In this document: one piece after another, positions 20,330-29,735 of the stretch
How the letters are laid out: each line of letters begins with the position of its first letter
Numbering within the stretch: position 1 is the stretch's first letter
Assembly: GCA_965206975.1 (NCBI GenBank)
Contig: OZ242253.1
Span: 682,001-746,000 of the forward strand
DNA: 64,000 nucleotides
Source: JAAXGI01 sp965206975
GTDB taxonomy: Bacteria > Gemmatimonadota > Gemmatimonadetes > Longimicrobiales > Gaopeijiaceae
Direction: 5' to 3'
The notes under the pieces: model-generated
The model's database searches: none
What the model was told of the DNA's origin: nothing
The model's input: only the letters and a program-made list of their open reading frames with translations
Position numbers and translations under genes: made by a program

Positions 20330-23300
20330 CTATTTCTCGCGGCCCAGCGTGACGGAGAGGCCGAGCGCCTGCAGCTCCTTCACGAGGACGTTGAAAGACT
20401 CAGGGATCCCGGGATCGGGGAGGTTCTCCCCCTTCACGATCGCCTCGTACACCTTGGAGCGTCCCGTCACGTCGTCCGACTTGACGGTGAGGATCTCCTG
20501 AAGGGTGTGCCCCGCCCCGTACGCCTCGAGCGCCCACACCTCCATCTCCCCGAAGCGCTGGCCCCCGAACTGCGCCTTCCCGGCGAGCGGCTGCTGTGTC
20601 ACGAGGGAGTACGGCCCGATGCTTCGGGCGTGGATCTTGTCGTCGACGAGGTGTGCAAGCTTCAGCATGTAGATCGAGCCCACCGTCACGGGATAATCGA
20701 AGCGCCGACCGCTCCGCCCGTCCCGAAGCCAGATCTTCCCGTCCGGTCGGATCCCCGCTCGGAGCATGAACTCGACGATCGCGGCGTCGAGCCCGGCGGT
20801 GAGCTTTCGCTTCCTCGCGAGCGCCGCTACCGCCGGGAAGGCCTCGGTGAACTTCTCACCGAGCCGCCCGGCCCACTCCTTCGACGCATCGACGACGAAC
20901 GCTGCGAGCGCTTCGAACTGCGCCCGGACCTCCTCCGGGAGATCGAGCACCAGGTAGTCGTCCACGCTTCGGCCGAGGCCGCGGACCCCCGCGTCGGGGC
21001 CGGCGCCGTTTCCCCCGGTGCCGCTCGCCGCCCTCCGCCGGGCCGGGGGGCCCGAATGGGGAACGGCGGGGGCTCGCATGAGCGTCGGGATATCGCCGGG
21101 ATCCTCGAGGGGAAACCCGGTCGCGAGGCCGTGTGATTCCTTCGCCCAGCGAAGACCGGCCAACTTGATGAGGAACCCCACCTCGTCCTCCGACGCACCC
21201 TGGAAGACGGGCGTCTTCGCCCCAAAACCGAGGATCCGGGAAGCCCACCCAAGATGCGTCTCAAGGATCTGCCCCACATTCATCCGGGAGGGGACGCCGA
21301 GGGGGTTCAAGACGATGTCCACGGGAGAGCCGTCCGGGAGGAAGGGCATATCCTCCTCCGGAGCGATCCGTGCGATGATCCCCTTGTTCCCGTGCCGACC
21401 CGCCATCTTGTCGCCAACGGCGATCTTCCGCTTCTCCGCCATGTAGACTTTCACGAGCTGCACGACGCCCGGGGGGAGATCGTCCGGCTGGAAGACCTTG
21501 TCGATCTGATCCTCCGTCCGGAACTTGACGGCGTCGATCCGGCTCTGCGCCTCGTCGACGAGCCGCCGGATCCGCTCGGAGACCCCCCTGTTCTCGACCT
21601 TGAGCGTCTGCAGGTCGATGCTCCTGAGCTCGAGCGCACCCAGGACGCGCTTCGTGAGCTTCGTGCCCGGAGACACGAGCGGCTCGACCGTCCCCTTCCT
21701 CAAGATCAGCGCTGCGGTCTGCAGGTGGAGGAGCTCGAGGAGCTCCAGGTCCCTCGCCTCGGCGGTCCGCTGCGCCTCGTCGCGCTCCCACTGCCTGAGC
21801 TCCCCGATCCGGGCCCCGTGCTCCCTCTCGAGGAGCGGATCGTCGATCCGCCGGGAGAAGACCTTCACGTCGATCACGTCGCCGGCCATCCCCGGTGGAA
21901 CCCGGAGGGAGGAGTCCTTCACGTCCTTCGCCTTCTCGCCGAAGATCGCCGTGAGGAGCTTCTCCTCGGGGGAGAGTTCCGTCTCCCCCTTCGGGGTGAT
22001 CTTCCCGCAGAGGATATCGCCCGCCCGCACTCGCGCGCCGATCCGAACGATCCCGCGCTCGTCGAGATCGACGAGCGCCTCGTCGGCCACGTTCGGTATC
22101 TCGCGCGTGATCTCCTCCATCCCGCGCTTCGTATCCCGGACGTGAAGCTCGAGCTCCTGGATGTGGATCGAAGTCAGCGCGTCACCCTTGACGAGCCGCT
22201 CGGAAAGGATGATCGCGTCCTCGAAGTTGTAGCCGAACCACGGCATGAAGGCGACCGTCAGGTTCTGGCCAAGCGCGAGTTCCCCATGGTCCGTCGAGGG
22301 ACCATCGGCGATGATCTGCCCCGGCCCGACCGAGTCGCCGGCGCGAACCAGAGGGCGTTGGTTGATCGCGGTGTCCTGGTTCGTGCGCCAGAACTTCTTC
22401 AGCCGGTAGCGGTCGAACTGCGCGAGTCGGGCAAGCGGCTCGTCCGTCCTCTTCGCCGCGACGGCTCCCGTATCGATCACGATCTCGTCGGCCGTGACCT
22501 GGGCCACCTCGCCGCCCCGCTTCGCGGCAATGACGGCACCCGAGTCCGTGGCAACCTTCGCCTCGAGACCCGTACCAACGAGCGGGGCATCCGTAAAGAG
22601 GAGGGGAACGGCCTGACGCTGCATGTTCGAGCCCATGAGCGCGCGATTCGCGTCGTCGTGCTCGAGGAAGGGGATGAGCGCCGCAGCGACGGATACGAGC
22701 TGGTCCGTACCAACGTCCATGTAGTCGATAACTGCCGGGCGAAGGAGGGGGAAGTCGCCCCGCTCCCGGCAGAGGACCGCGTCGTTCACGAAGTTACCGT
22801 CCGCATCGAGCGGGGCGTTCGCCTGGGCGATCCGGGCCTCCTCCTCCTCGTTCGCCGAGAGCCACTCGATCTCGTCGGTTACCCTCCCGTCGATGACCCT
22901 TCGGTACGGGGTCTCGATGAAGCCGAGTTCGTTGACCCTCGCATTCGTCGTGAGAGACGAGATGAGGCCGATGTTCGGGCCCTCCGGCGTCTCAACGGGG
23001 CAGAGCCGTCCGTAGTGCGAGTAGTGGACGTCGCGCACCTCGAAGCCGGCCCGCTCCCGGGAGAGCCCACCCGGACCGAGCGCCGAAACCCTCCGCTTGT
23101 GCGTCATCTCGCCGAGGGGGTTCGTCTGGTCCATGAACTGGGAGAGCTGCGACGAACCGAAGAAGGCCTGGATCACCGCCGAGACTGTGCGCGCGTTCAC
23201 GAGGTCGTCGATCGAGATCTTCTCCGGATCGGTGTTGATCGACATCCGCTCGCGGACGAGCCGGGCCATACGGGAGAGGCCGACGGAGAGCTGGTTGGCG

Positions 23301-24544
23301 ATGAGCTCCCCTACGGTTCGGACCCTCCGGTTACCGAGATGATCGATATCGTCGGTAAACCCCCGGCCCTCGTTCAGGTCGAGGAGGTAGGCGAAGATGG
23401 CGACGAAGTCCTCCCGGGTGAGGACGGTCGTGCTCGCGGGGGTGTCGAGGCCGAGGCGCTGGTTGATCTTGTAGCGCCCGACACGGCCGAGGTCGTAACG
23501 CTTCGGGCTGAAGAAGACGCGCTCGAGCGCATCCCGGGCTGTCTCCACGTTCGGTGCCTCCCCGGGCCGCAGGAGGGAGTAGATCGCGTAGAGCGCGTCG
23601 TCCTCCGAATCCGTCGGATCCTTCTGGATCGTACGCTGGACGACCTGGCTCTGGCCCCGCTCCGTCTTCGCCTCGGAGACGTAGAACTTGATGCGCTTTC
23701 GACGGAGGCGCTGAAGCTGCATGAGTCCGTCCTCGTCGAGCCCGCTCCCGAGTTCGAGGAGGACCTCACCCGTCTCCCGGTCGACAACATCCTCGGCGAG
23801 GATCGCGCCCAGGAACTCCGAGTTCGGCCCGAAGTGGTCCTTCTTCAGGCTCGTCGCCACCGCCTTGTAGAAGAGGCCGAAGATCTCCTCATTCTCTCCG
23901 TACCCGAAGGCGCGAAGGAGGGCGGTCGCAGGGAACTTCTTTTTCTTGTCGATGTGCACATAGCAGACATCGTTGATGTCAATCGTGAACTCGACCCAGG
24001 AGCCGCGGAAGGGGATGATCCGCGCGCTGTGGAGGCGGGAGCCATTCGGGTGCACGCTCTCCTCGAACACGACCCCGGGGGACCGGTGCATCTGGCTCAC
24101 CACGACCCGCTCCGCCCCGTTGATGATGAAGGTCCCGAGCTCGGTCAGGAGGGGGAGATCGCCGAGATAGACCTCCTTCTCGATGATGTCCTTCGGCCGG
24201 CGCTCCCCGTCGTCGACGTCTTCCCAGACGATTAGGCGGAGTACGGCCTTCAGCGGGGACGCGTACGTCATGTCCCGCTCGATGCACTCCTCGACGGCGT
24301 ATTTCGGCTCGCCGAGGTCGGCGGAGACGTACTCGAGCGTGAACCTCTCGTTCACGTCGGTGATCGGGAAGATCTCCCCGAACACCCGGTCGAGGCTGAA
24401 GTCCCACTGGTGCTCGATCTCCGCTCCCCGTTCGATCAGGTTCTCGAAGGAGCGGAGCTGAACGTCCAAGAGGTTCGGCATCGGCATGACCGGCGCCAGT
24501 TTGGAGAAACTTACCACGGGCCGGGAAGCGTTCGCGGTCTGCAA
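20330..24544 (-). CDS. rpoB: DNA-directed RNA polymerase beta subunit
   Basis: Second catalytic subunit, 1404 residues. The rifampicin pocket reads GSSQLSQFMDQTNPLGE and THKRRVSALGPGG, with the usual D, H and S residues, so a sensitive type is predicted. The C-terminal region has GKAQFGGQRFGEMEVWALEA and ends VLVKELQALGLSVTL. Odd: between FGAKTPVFQGASEDEVG and the GRSGRRFDYPVTVG block there is a long linker, including a Gly/Ala/Arg-rich segment (ARRRAASGTGGNGAGP) and a helical EEVRAQFEALAAFVVDA part. This looks like a lineage-specific insertion. It follows rplL by 127 bp. Confidence 0.98.
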   Translation of the reverse strand: MQTANASRPVVSFSKLAPVMPMPNLLDVQLRSFENLIERGAEIEHQWDFSLDRVFGEIFPITDVNERFTLEYVSADLGEPKYAVEECIERDMTYASPLKAVLRLIVWEDVDDGERRPKDIIEKEVYLGDLPLLTELGTFIINGAERVVVSQMHRSPGVVFEESVHPNGSRLHSARIIPFRGSWVEFTIDINDVCYVHIDKKKKFPATALLRAFGYGENEEIFGLFYKAVATSLKKDHFGPNSEFLGAILAEDVVDRETGEVLLELGSGLDEDGLMQLQRLRRKRIKFYVSEAKTERGQSQVVQRTIQKDPTDSEDDALYAIYSLLRPGEAPNVETARDALERVFFSPKRYDLGRVGRYKINQRLGLDTPASTTVLTREDFVAIFAYLLDLNEGRGFTDDIDHLGNRRVRTVGELIANQLSVGLSRMARLVRERMSINTDPEKISIDDLVNARTVSAVIQAFFGSSQLSQFMDQTNPLGEMTHKRRVSALGPGGLSRERAGFEVRDVHYSHYGRLCPVETPEGPNIGLISSLTTNARVNELGFIETPYRRVIDGRVTDEIEWLSANEEEEARIAQANAPLDADGNFVNDAVLCRERGDFPLLRPAVIDYMDVGTDQLVSVAAALIPFLEHDDANRALMGSNMQRQAVPLLFTDAPLVGTGLEAKVATDSGAVIAAKRGGEVAQVTADEIVIDTGAVAAKRTDEPLARLAQFDRYRLKKFWRTNQDTAINQRPLVRAGDSVGPGQIIADGPSTDHGELALGQNLTVAFMPWFGYNFEDAIILSERLVKGDALTSIHIQELELHVRDTKRGMEEITREIPNVADEALVDLDERGIVRIGARVRAGDILCGKITPKGETELSPEEKLLTAIFGEKAKDVKDSSLRVPPGMAGDVIDVKVFSRRIDDPLLEREHGARIGELRQWERDEAQRTAEARDLELLELLHLQTAALILRKGTVEPLVSPGTKLTKRVLGALELRSIDLQTLKVENRGVSERIRRLVDEAQSRIDAVKFRTEDQIDKVFQPDDLPPGVVQLVKVYMAEKRKIAVGDKMAGRHGNKGIIARIAPEEDMPFLPDGSPVDIVLNPLGVPSRMNVGQILETHLGWASRILGFGAKTPVFQGASEDEVGFLIKLAGLRWAKESHGLATGFPLEDPGDIPTLMRAPAVPHSGPPARRRAASGTGGNGAGPDAGVRGLGRSVDDYLVLDLPEEVRAQFEALAAFVVDASKEWAGRLGEKFTEAFPAVAALARKRKLTAGLDAAIVEFMLRAGIRPDGKIWLRDGRSGRRFDYPVTVGSIYMLKLAHLVDDKIHARSIGPYSLVTQQPLAGKAQFGGQRFGEMEVWALEAYGAGHTLQEILTVKSDDVTGRSKVYEAIVKGENLPDPGIPESFNVLVKELQALGLSVTLGREK

Positions 24545-24671
24545 GTGGATTACCCCCTTGATCGGACGCGGCCCTCGGGCCGGCTCCGGTGGGATGAAGT
24601 ACGGGTTCGCTCGAGCCGGGGCGGACGGTGCATGCGCTCCGGCCCCATCGATCAGGCGGACTCGCTCGCCT

Positions 24672-25049
24672 CTACTTGAGCTCGACCGTCGCCCCCTGCT
24701 GCTCGAGCTTCGCCATCACCTGCTCCGCCTCTTCCTTCGTGACGCCCTCGCGGACGGCCACCGGCGCGCTCTCGACTAGCTCCTTCGCCTCCCTGAGCCC
24801 GAGGGTCGTGAACTCGCGCACGGCTTTGATGACCTGGATCTTCTTTCCTCCGACCGCGACGAGGATGGCGTCGAACTCGTCCTTCTCCTCCTCCTGGGCG
24901 ACGCCGTCCGCCGGAGCACCCGCCGGGGCCGCGGCCACCGCCGCCGTCACGTTGAACTTGTCCTTGAAGGCCTCGACAAAGTCGGCGAGCTCTAGGACGG
25001 TCATCTTTCCGATCTGATCGAGCAGTTCTTCCTGGTTCATAGCAGCCAT
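24672..25049 (-). CDS. rplL: 50S ribosomal protein L7/L12
   Basis: Stalk protein of the large ribosomal subunit, 125 residues, binding translational GTPases. The start at 25049 (MAAMNQEELLDQIGKMTVLE) is preceded by AAGGAG. The order is classical: dimerising N-terminal helix domain, Ala/Pro-rich hinge (AAVAAAPAGAPADGV), then the C-terminal domain (ILVAVGGKKIQVIKAVRE, LGLREAKELVESAP). It lies 58 bp after rplJ. Confidence 0.97.
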   Translation of the reverse strand: MAAMNQEELLDQIGKMTVLELADFVEAFKDKFNVTAAVAAAPAGAPADGVAQEEEKDEFDAILVAVGGKKIQVIKAVREFTTLGLREAKELVESAPVAVREGVTKEEAEQVMAKLEQQGATVELK

Positions 25050-25107
25050 CGTCGTGGTTTCTCCTTGCGATTTCCCGGTCTCGCTCCCGTGGGGTCGGGC
25101 CGCACGG

Positions 25108-25668
25108 CTACCCGTCCCCGTCTCCGGACTCCTCCCCTTCCAGGTCTCCACCCGCCGGCCCACCGTCGCCGCCCCCGGACTCCCGCTCCTCGCGAAGCGC
25201 ATCGACAAGCGCCGCGAACTCCTGCAGCTTGCCCTCCATCGCTCCGGCGAGCATCGCGAGGAGCTGCTCCATCGGCGGGAGCTTCGCCAGCCGCTCGTAG
25301 TGGGCGGCATCGACGAGCGCCCCGTCCACGATCCCGACCTTGAAGGCAGGGCGGGAGCCGTTCTCCTTCGCGAAGTCGCGCAGCGCCTTCGCGGCCTCGA
25401 CGGGCCCGCCCGTCCCGAAAACGATTCCCGTCGGGCCGGTCAGGTGTTCGCTGAGCTCCGGAAGTTCCTCGCCCAGCTCCCGGAGCGCCCGCCGGGCTAG
25501 CCGGTTCTTGACCACCAGGAACTCGGCGCCGGATTCCTTGAGGCGCCGCCTCAGCCCCGTCATCGACGGCACGTCGAGCCCCGTAAAGTCCGTCAGGTAG
25601 AAGACGGGCGTAGCCCGGAGCCGCGCCTGGAAATCCTCGACGAAGGCTACCTTCTCCGATCTCTTCAC
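25108..25668 (-). CDS. rplJ: 50S ribosomal protein L10
   Basis: Stalk base protein that carries L7/L12 dimers, 186 residues. The GTG start at 25668 shares its G with the rplA TAG stop (TAGTG), so it is translationally coupled, with GGAGAGG upstream. The family start is KRSEKVAFVEDFQARLRATP and VFYLTDFTGLDV, with LKESGAEFLVVKNRLARRAL following. The C terminus is a Gly/Asp/Glu-rich tail (from about 163), longer than in E. coli. No separate L10 leader is possible because there is no gap to rplA. Confidence 0.95.
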   Translation of the reverse strand: MKRSEKVAFVEDFQARLRATPVFYLTDFTGLDVPSMTGLRRRLKESGAEFLVVKNRLARRALRELGEELPELSEHLTGPTGIVFGTGGPVEAAKALRDFAKENGSRPAFKVGIVDGALVDAAHYERLAKLPPMEQLLAMLAGAMEGKLQEFAALVDALREERESGGGDGGPAGGDLEGEESGDGDG

Positions 25669-26372
25669 TATCCTCTCCGACTCCGACGGAAGATGTTCTC
25701 GTCGACCGGCACGCCGGGGCCCATCGTGCTCGACAGAGTGACACTCTGGATGTACGCCCCCTTTGCCGCGGCCGGGCGCGCCCGGAGGATCGAGTCCATG
25801 AAGGCGCTCAGATTCTCCTCGAGCTTCTCGCGCTCGAAGGAGACCCGCCCGATCGGGGCGTGGACATTCCCCGTACGATCCACCCGGAACTCGATCTTCC
25901 CCGCCTTGATCTCGGAGACCGCGCGGCCCACGTCCATCGTGACGGTCCCGGCCTTCGGCGTCGGCATGAGGCCTCGCGGCCCGAGAATCCGGCCGAGGGG
26001 GCCCACCTTCCCCATCTGGTCCGGGGTCGCGACCGCGACATCGAAGTCGAGCCACCCCTCCTTTATCCTTCCGACGTAGTCCGGGCCGACGTAGTCCGCC
26101 CCGGCATCAGTGGCCTCCTGCGCCTTCTCTCCCTCGGCGATCACGAGGACCCGGACCTCCTTCCCCGTCCCGTGCGGGAGGACCACCGTCCCGCGGACGA
26201 CCTGATCCGCCCGCCTCGGATCCACGCTGAGGCGCGTTGCGATCTCGACCGTCTCGTCGAAGCCCGCAAACGCGAGCTCCTTCACGAGATCGAGCGCGCC
26301 GCCGGGGGAATGGCGCGCACCGTCCGGGACCCGCGCCCTCGCCTCCTTCGTCTTCCTTCCCTTTCTAGGCAT
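25668..26372 (-). CDS. rplA: 50S ribosomal protein L1
   Basis: L1-stalk protein of 234 residues, binding 23S rRNA and often its own mRNA as a repressor. The ATG at 26372 gives MPRKGRKTKEARARVPDG. Core motifs are RRADQVVRGTVVLPHGTGK and LGRILGPRGLMPTPKAGTVT. It is preceded by a 110-bp gap after rplK, a possible place for regulation, and no strong ribosome-binding site is seen there. It overlaps rplJ by one base. Confidence 0.96.
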   Translation of the reverse strand: MPRKGRKTKEARARVPDGARHSPGGALDLVKELAFAGFDETVEIATRLSVDPRRADQVVRGTVVLPHGTGKEVRVLVIAEGEKAQEATDAGADYVGPDYVGRIKEGWLDFDVAVATPDQMGKVGPLGRILGPRGLMPTPKAGTVTMDVGRAVSEIKAGKIEFRVDRTGNVHAPIGRVSFEREKLEENLSAFMDSILRARPAAAKGAYIQSVTLSSTMGPGVPVDENIFRRSRRG

Positions 26373-26482
26373 AGAAATCGAGCCGTCTCGTGTCGTCCTC
26401 CCACCCGTGGCGGCTCGCATCGGGTGGTTCGGCGGACGCAGACCGGGGCCTGTTCACGTCCCGTCTTGGGGCGAGGGAGCGA

Positions 26483-26908
26483 CTACCCTATTACCGTGAT
26501 CCCCATGCTCCGTGCGGTCCCGGCGATCATCCGGATCGCGGAGTCGACGCTCGCGGCATTGAGGTCCTGCATCTTCGCCTCGGCGATCTCCTTAAGCTGT
26601 TCGGTCGTCACCGTCGCCACTTTCTCCCGGTGCGGCTCCCCGGAACCCTTGTCGAGCCCGACGGCCCTCTTGAGCAGGACGGAGGCGGGGGGCGTCTTCG
26701 TGACGAAGGTGAAGGAGCGGTCGGCGTACACCTTGATCTCGACGGGGATCGTGAGGCCCTGCTGACCCTGCGTCTTCGCGTTGAACTGCTTGCAGAACTC
26801 CATGATGTTCACGCCGTGCTGCCCGAGAGCAGGCCCGACGGGCGGCGCGGGATTCGCCTGTCCGCCCGGCACATGGAGCTTGATGAATCCAACGGTCTTC
26901 TTCGCCAT
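26483..26908 (-). CDS. rplK: 50S ribosomal protein L11
   Basis: GTPase-centre protein of 141 residues. The ATG at 26908 (MAKKTVGFIKLHVPGGQANP) has GAGGGGAGA directly upstream; earlier in-frame codons overlap nusG. Family motifs are PPVGPALGQHGVNIMEFCK and FTFVTKTPPASVLLKRA. Seven bases separate it from the nusG stop. The order nusG-rplK-rplA-rplJ-rplL is the standard bacterial one. Confidence 0.97.
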   Translation of the reverse strand: MAKKTVGFIKLHVPGGQANPAPPVGPALGQHGVNIMEFCKQFNAKTQGQQGLTIPVEIKVYADRSFTFVTKTPPASVLLKRAVGLDKGSGEPHREKVATVTTEQLKEIAEAKMQDLNAASVDSAIRMIAGTARSMGITVIG

Positions 26909-26915
26909 TCTCCCC

Positions 26916-27482
26916 TCAGTATCCCTCAAGCTGCGTAAAGTCGAGCTCGACCGAGGTCGGCCGCCCAAAGAGCGAGACCTCGACCTTCACCTTGCCCTTG
27001 TCCGCATAGACCTCCTGGACCGTCCCCGAGAAGTCGGTGAAGGGCCCCGCGGTGACCTCCACGACCTGACCCGCGTGGAAGGGGATCTCCTCCTCCTGCT
27101 CCTCGGCCCCGTCGACCTCGACCCCTAGGATCTTGTTGATCTCGTCCTGCCGGAGCGGCTGCGGGGCCCCCTGCGAACCGACGAACTTGATCACCCCATG
27201 GATCGTGCTAACGGCGTGCTGAGTCCGCTCGTTCAGGATCATCTTCACGAGGACGTAGCCGGGGTATAGTCGGCGGGTGACGCTGACCCGCTTCCCGTTT
27301 CGGATCTCGGTGACCTCGTGGACCGGGACGAGGACCTCTTGGATCTCCTTCTCTTCGGCGAGCTCACCCGGCTCGTCGTCGATCTTCAGCTGCACGAGGC
27401 GCTGGACCTTCTTCTCGTGCCCCGAATAGCTCTGCACGGCATACCACCTCGCCTCGGCCCCCTCTGGTACCTCGTGCATCAT
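26916..27482 (-). CDS. nusG: Transcription termination/antitermination factor NusG
   Basis: NusG of 188 residues that binds the RNA polymerase clamp and links to Rho or ribosomal S10. The N-terminal NGN domain includes RWYAVQSYSGHEKKVQRLV and YPGYVLVKM. The C-terminal KOW domain includes GQVVEVTAGPFTDFSGTV and GRPTSVELDF. Nine bases separate it from secE, and rplK follows. Confidence 0.97.
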   Translation of the reverse strand: MMHEVPEGAEARWYAVQSYSGHEKKVQRLVQLKIDDEPGELAEEKEIQEVLVPVHEVTEIRNGKRVSVTRRLYPGYVLVKMILNERTQHAVSTIHGVIKFVGSQGAPQPLRQDEINKILGVEVDGAEEQEEEIPFHAGQVVEVTAGPFTDFSGTVQEVYADKGKVKVEVSLFGRPTSVELDFTQLEGY

Positions 27483-27490
27483 CGATACGG

Positions 27491-27697
27491 TTACGCCCCG
27501 AAGATCCCCATGATCAGATCGATCACGGTCCGGGATGCAATGTCCATGACCCAGATCACGAGCGCCACGAGGATGCAGAAGACGATGACGACGAGCGTCG
27601 CGCTCTTGAGCTGCGGCCAGTCGGGCCAGGTGACACGCTGAAGCTCATGCCAGCTCTCTTCGGCGAATCCGGCGATCCCTTTCAGCTGCTTGACCAT
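27491..27697 (-). CDS. secE: Preprotein translocase subunit SecE
   Basis: Small single-span subunit of the SecYEG channel, 68 residues. The ATG at 27697 has AGGGGAG upstream and gives MVKQLKGIAGFAEESWHELQ, with the family signature LQRVTWPDWPQL before the membrane helix (ATLVVIVFCILVALVIWVM). Upstream in-frame sequence overlaps rpmG and is not used. It sits between rpmG and nusG as in many bacteria. Confidence 0.95.
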   Translation of the reverse strand: MVKQLKGIAGFAEESWHELQRVTWPDWPQLKSATLVVIVFCILVALVIWVMDIASRTVIDLIMGIFGA

Positions 27698-27702
27698 CTC
27701 CC

Positions 27703-27855
27703 CTACTTCGTTTCCTTGTGGACCGTATGTGCCCGGCACCGCGGGCAGTACTTGCGATACGCCACCCGCTCGGGGTGGAGCCGCTTGTTCTTCTTGTAGT
27801 TGTAGTTCCTCTCCTGGCACTTGGGGCAGGCGAGGGCAACCCTGTCACGCGGCAT
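27703..27855 (-). CDS. rpmG: 50S ribosomal protein L33
   Basis: A 50-residue ribosomal protein. The reading from ATG 27855 is MPRDRVALACPKCQERNYNY and so on, ending HTVHKETK. It has two zinc-ribbon Cys pairs (CPKC and CPRC), so this is the zinc-binding form. It stops at TAG 27703-27705, five bases before secE, and lies 43 bp after tuf. It is easily missed because it is so short. Confidence 0.93.
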   Translation of the reverse strand: MPRDRVALACPKCQERNYNYKKNKRLHPERVAYRKYCPRCRAHTVHKETK

Positions 27856-27898
27856 CTCGTTCCTTCCTGGTCTCGGTCATCAGCGCCGAGCCGCTTCG

Positions 27899-29098
27899 TC
27901 AGTCCACGATCTCGGTGACTACCCCGGCCCCGACCGTGCGTCCACCCTCCCGGATCGCAAAGCGAAGCTCCTTCTCCATCGCAATCGGGCTGATCAACTC
28001 GACGTCCATCTGCACATTGTCCCCCGGCATCACCATCTCCACCCCTTCCCCCAGGTGCGCCGAGCCCGTCACGTCCGTCGTCCGAAAGTAGAACTGCGGA
28101 CGGTAGCCGTCGAAGAAGGGCGTGTGCCTGCCCCCCTCCCCCTTCGTCAGCACGTAGACCTCCGCCTTGAACTTCGTGTGCGGCATAATCGAACCCGGCT
28201 TCGCAAGCACCATCCCACGCTCCACCTCGTCCTTCTTCGTCCCCCGAAGAAGCACCCCCGCATTGTCTCCCGCCTCGCCCTGATCGAGCAGCTTGCGAAA
28301 CATCTCCACACCCGTCACCACCGTCTTCGTCCCCAGCTCCGCACTCAGCCCGACAAGCGCCACATCCTCACCCACCTTGATCACCCCCCGCTCGATCCGA
28401 CCCGTCGCCACCGTCCCCCGGCCCGTGATCGTAAACACGTCCTCGACCGGCATGAGGAAGGGCTTGTCCGTATCCCGCTCCGGCTCCGGAATGTACTCGT
28501 CGATCGCATCCATCAACTCCCCGATGCTCCTCGTCTCCTCCGCCTCCGGATCCCCGCTCTCGAGCGCCTGGAGCGCCGATCCCCGAACAACCGGAATGTC
28601 GTCGCCCGGGAAATCGTACTCGCTCAGAAGCTCCCGCACCTCAAGCTCCACCAGCTCCAGCAGCTCCTCGTCATCCAGCATGTCGCACTTGTTCAGGTAC
28701 ACCACGATGTCCGGAACATTCACCTGCCTCGCAAGCAGGATGTGCTCTCGCGTCTGCGGCATCGGCCCGTCCGCCGCGCTCACCACCAAAATCGCGCCGT
28801 CCATCTGCGCCGCGCCCGTAATCATGTTCTTCACGTAGTCCGCGTGCCCCGGACAGTCCACGTGCGCATAGTGCCGATTCGCCGTCTCGTACTCCACGTG
28901 CGCCGTCGCAATCGTAATCCCCCGCTCCCGTTCCTCCGGCGCCTTGTCGATGTTGTCGAACGAGACATACTCCGCCAGTCCCCGCTGCGCCTGCACCGAC
29001 GTAATCGCCGCCGTCAACGTCGTCTTCCCATGGTCCACGTGCCCAATCGTACCCACGTTCACATGCGGCTTCGTCCGCTCAAATCTCGCCTTGGCCAT
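27899..29098 (-). CDS. tuf: Elongation factor Tu
   Basis: GTPase of 399 residues that delivers aminoacyl-tRNA to the ribosome. G1 is GHVDHGKTTLTAAI, the switch region is ERERGITIATAHVEYET, G3 is DCPGHADYVKNM and G4 is NKCDMLDDEELL. Domains 2 and 3 follow, ending ELRFAIREGGRTVGAGVVTE. It is cotranscribed downstream of four tRNA genes, as in the E. coli tufB operon. Base composition is slightly unlike its neighbours, with a strong preference for C-ending codons, as expected for a highly expressed gene. Confidence 0.98.
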   Translation of the reverse strand: MAKARFERTKPHVNVGTIGHVDHGKTTLTAAITSVQAQRGLAEYVSFDNIDKAPEERERGITIATAHVEYETANRHYAHVDCPGHADYVKNMITGAAQMDGAILVVSAADGPMPQTREHILLARQVNVPDIVVYLNKCDMLDDEELLELVELEVRELLSEYDFPGDDIPVVRGSALQALESGDPEAEETRSIGELMDAIDEYIPEPERDTDKPFLMPVEDVFTITGRGTVATGRIERGVIKVGEDVALVGLSAELGTKTVVTGVEMFRKLLDQGEAGDNAGVLLRGTKKDEVERGMVLAKPGSIMPHTKFKAEVYVLTKGEGGRHTPFFDGYRPQFYFRTTDVTGSAHLGEGVEMVMPGDNVQMDVELISPIAMEKELRFAIREGGRTVGAGVVTEIVD

Positions 29099-29208
29099 CG
29101 TCTCCCTCTCCCCCCTCGTGATCTCTCGCCCGGATCCGCCATCCGCCCCGACGCTCGATTACGCCCGTACGGCCCGCCTCCCCATTCCCTCGCCAGAGGG
29201 ATCCACAG

Positions 29209-29280
29209 AGCTCCGGGAGGGAATTGAACCCTCGACTTCTTCCTTACCAAGGAAGCGCTCTACCACTGAGCTACCGGAGC
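29209..29280 (-). tRNA. tRNA-Thr (GGT)
   Basis: A cloverleaf is readable on the minus strand: acceptor GCTCCGG/CCGGAGC, D-arm GCTCAGTGGTAGAGC, anticodon loop TTGGTAA with GGT, T-arm GAGGGTTCAATTCCCTC. CCA is not encoded. Fourth tRNA of the operon, 111 bp before tuf. Confidence 0.95.
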
Positions 29281-29327
29281 CTCGACACCGACCCGCCCAC
29301 GTGCTGCCGAAGGATCCAGAGTCGGAA

Positions 29328-29401
29328 AGCGGGAGACGGGACTCGAACCCGCGACCCTCAGCTTGGAAGGCTGACGCTCTAGCCAACTGAGCTACTCCCG
29401 C
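29328..29401 (-). tRNA. tRNA-Gly (TCC)
   Basis: Acceptor GCGGGAG/CTCCCGC, D-arm GCTCAGTTGGCTAGAGC, anticodon loop CTTCCAA with TCC, T-arm GCGGGTTCGAGTCCCGT. CCA is not encoded. Third tRNA in the cluster. Confidence 0.95.
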
Positions 29402-29472
29402 GTGACGCGCTGCCACACCTGATCCGTGTTCCCCGATTCAGAGCTTCCAAGGTGCCCGGTGCCGGCTCGCCA

Positions 29473-29555
29473 TGGTGGGGGTAGGATTCGAACCTACGAA
29501 GGCATTAGCCAGCAGATTTACAGTCTGCCCCGTTTGACCGCTTCGGTACCCCACC
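29473..29555 (-). tRNA. tRNA-Tyr (GTA)
   Basis: A class II tRNA of 83 bases with a long variable arm (TGGCTAATGCCTTC region). Acceptor GGTGGGG/CCCCACC, anticodon stem CAGACTGTAAATCTG with GTA, T-arm TAGGTTCGAATCCTA, discriminator A. Second tRNA in the cluster. Confidence 0.95.
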
Positions 29556-29645
29556 GTACGGTCGGCGCAGGACAAAGCCCTCGCAAATGGCCGACCCTTC
29601 ACAAACGCTTCGCCGCAGACCCACATTGTCGGTGCACGGCGAAGG

Positions 29646-29718
29646 AGCTGACGGAGGGACTCGAACCCACAACCTGCCGCTTACAAGGCGGCTGCTCTAC
29701 CAATTGAGCTACGTCAGC
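29646..29718 (-). tRNA. tRNA-Thr (TGT)
   Basis: Acceptor GCTGACG/CGTCAGC, D-arm GCTCAATTGGTAGAGC, anticodon loop CTTGTAA with TGT, T-arm. It is the first gene of the operon, about 11 bases after the predicted transcription start. Confidence 0.95.
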
Positions 29719-29735
29719 AGGAAAAATAGCTTTCC

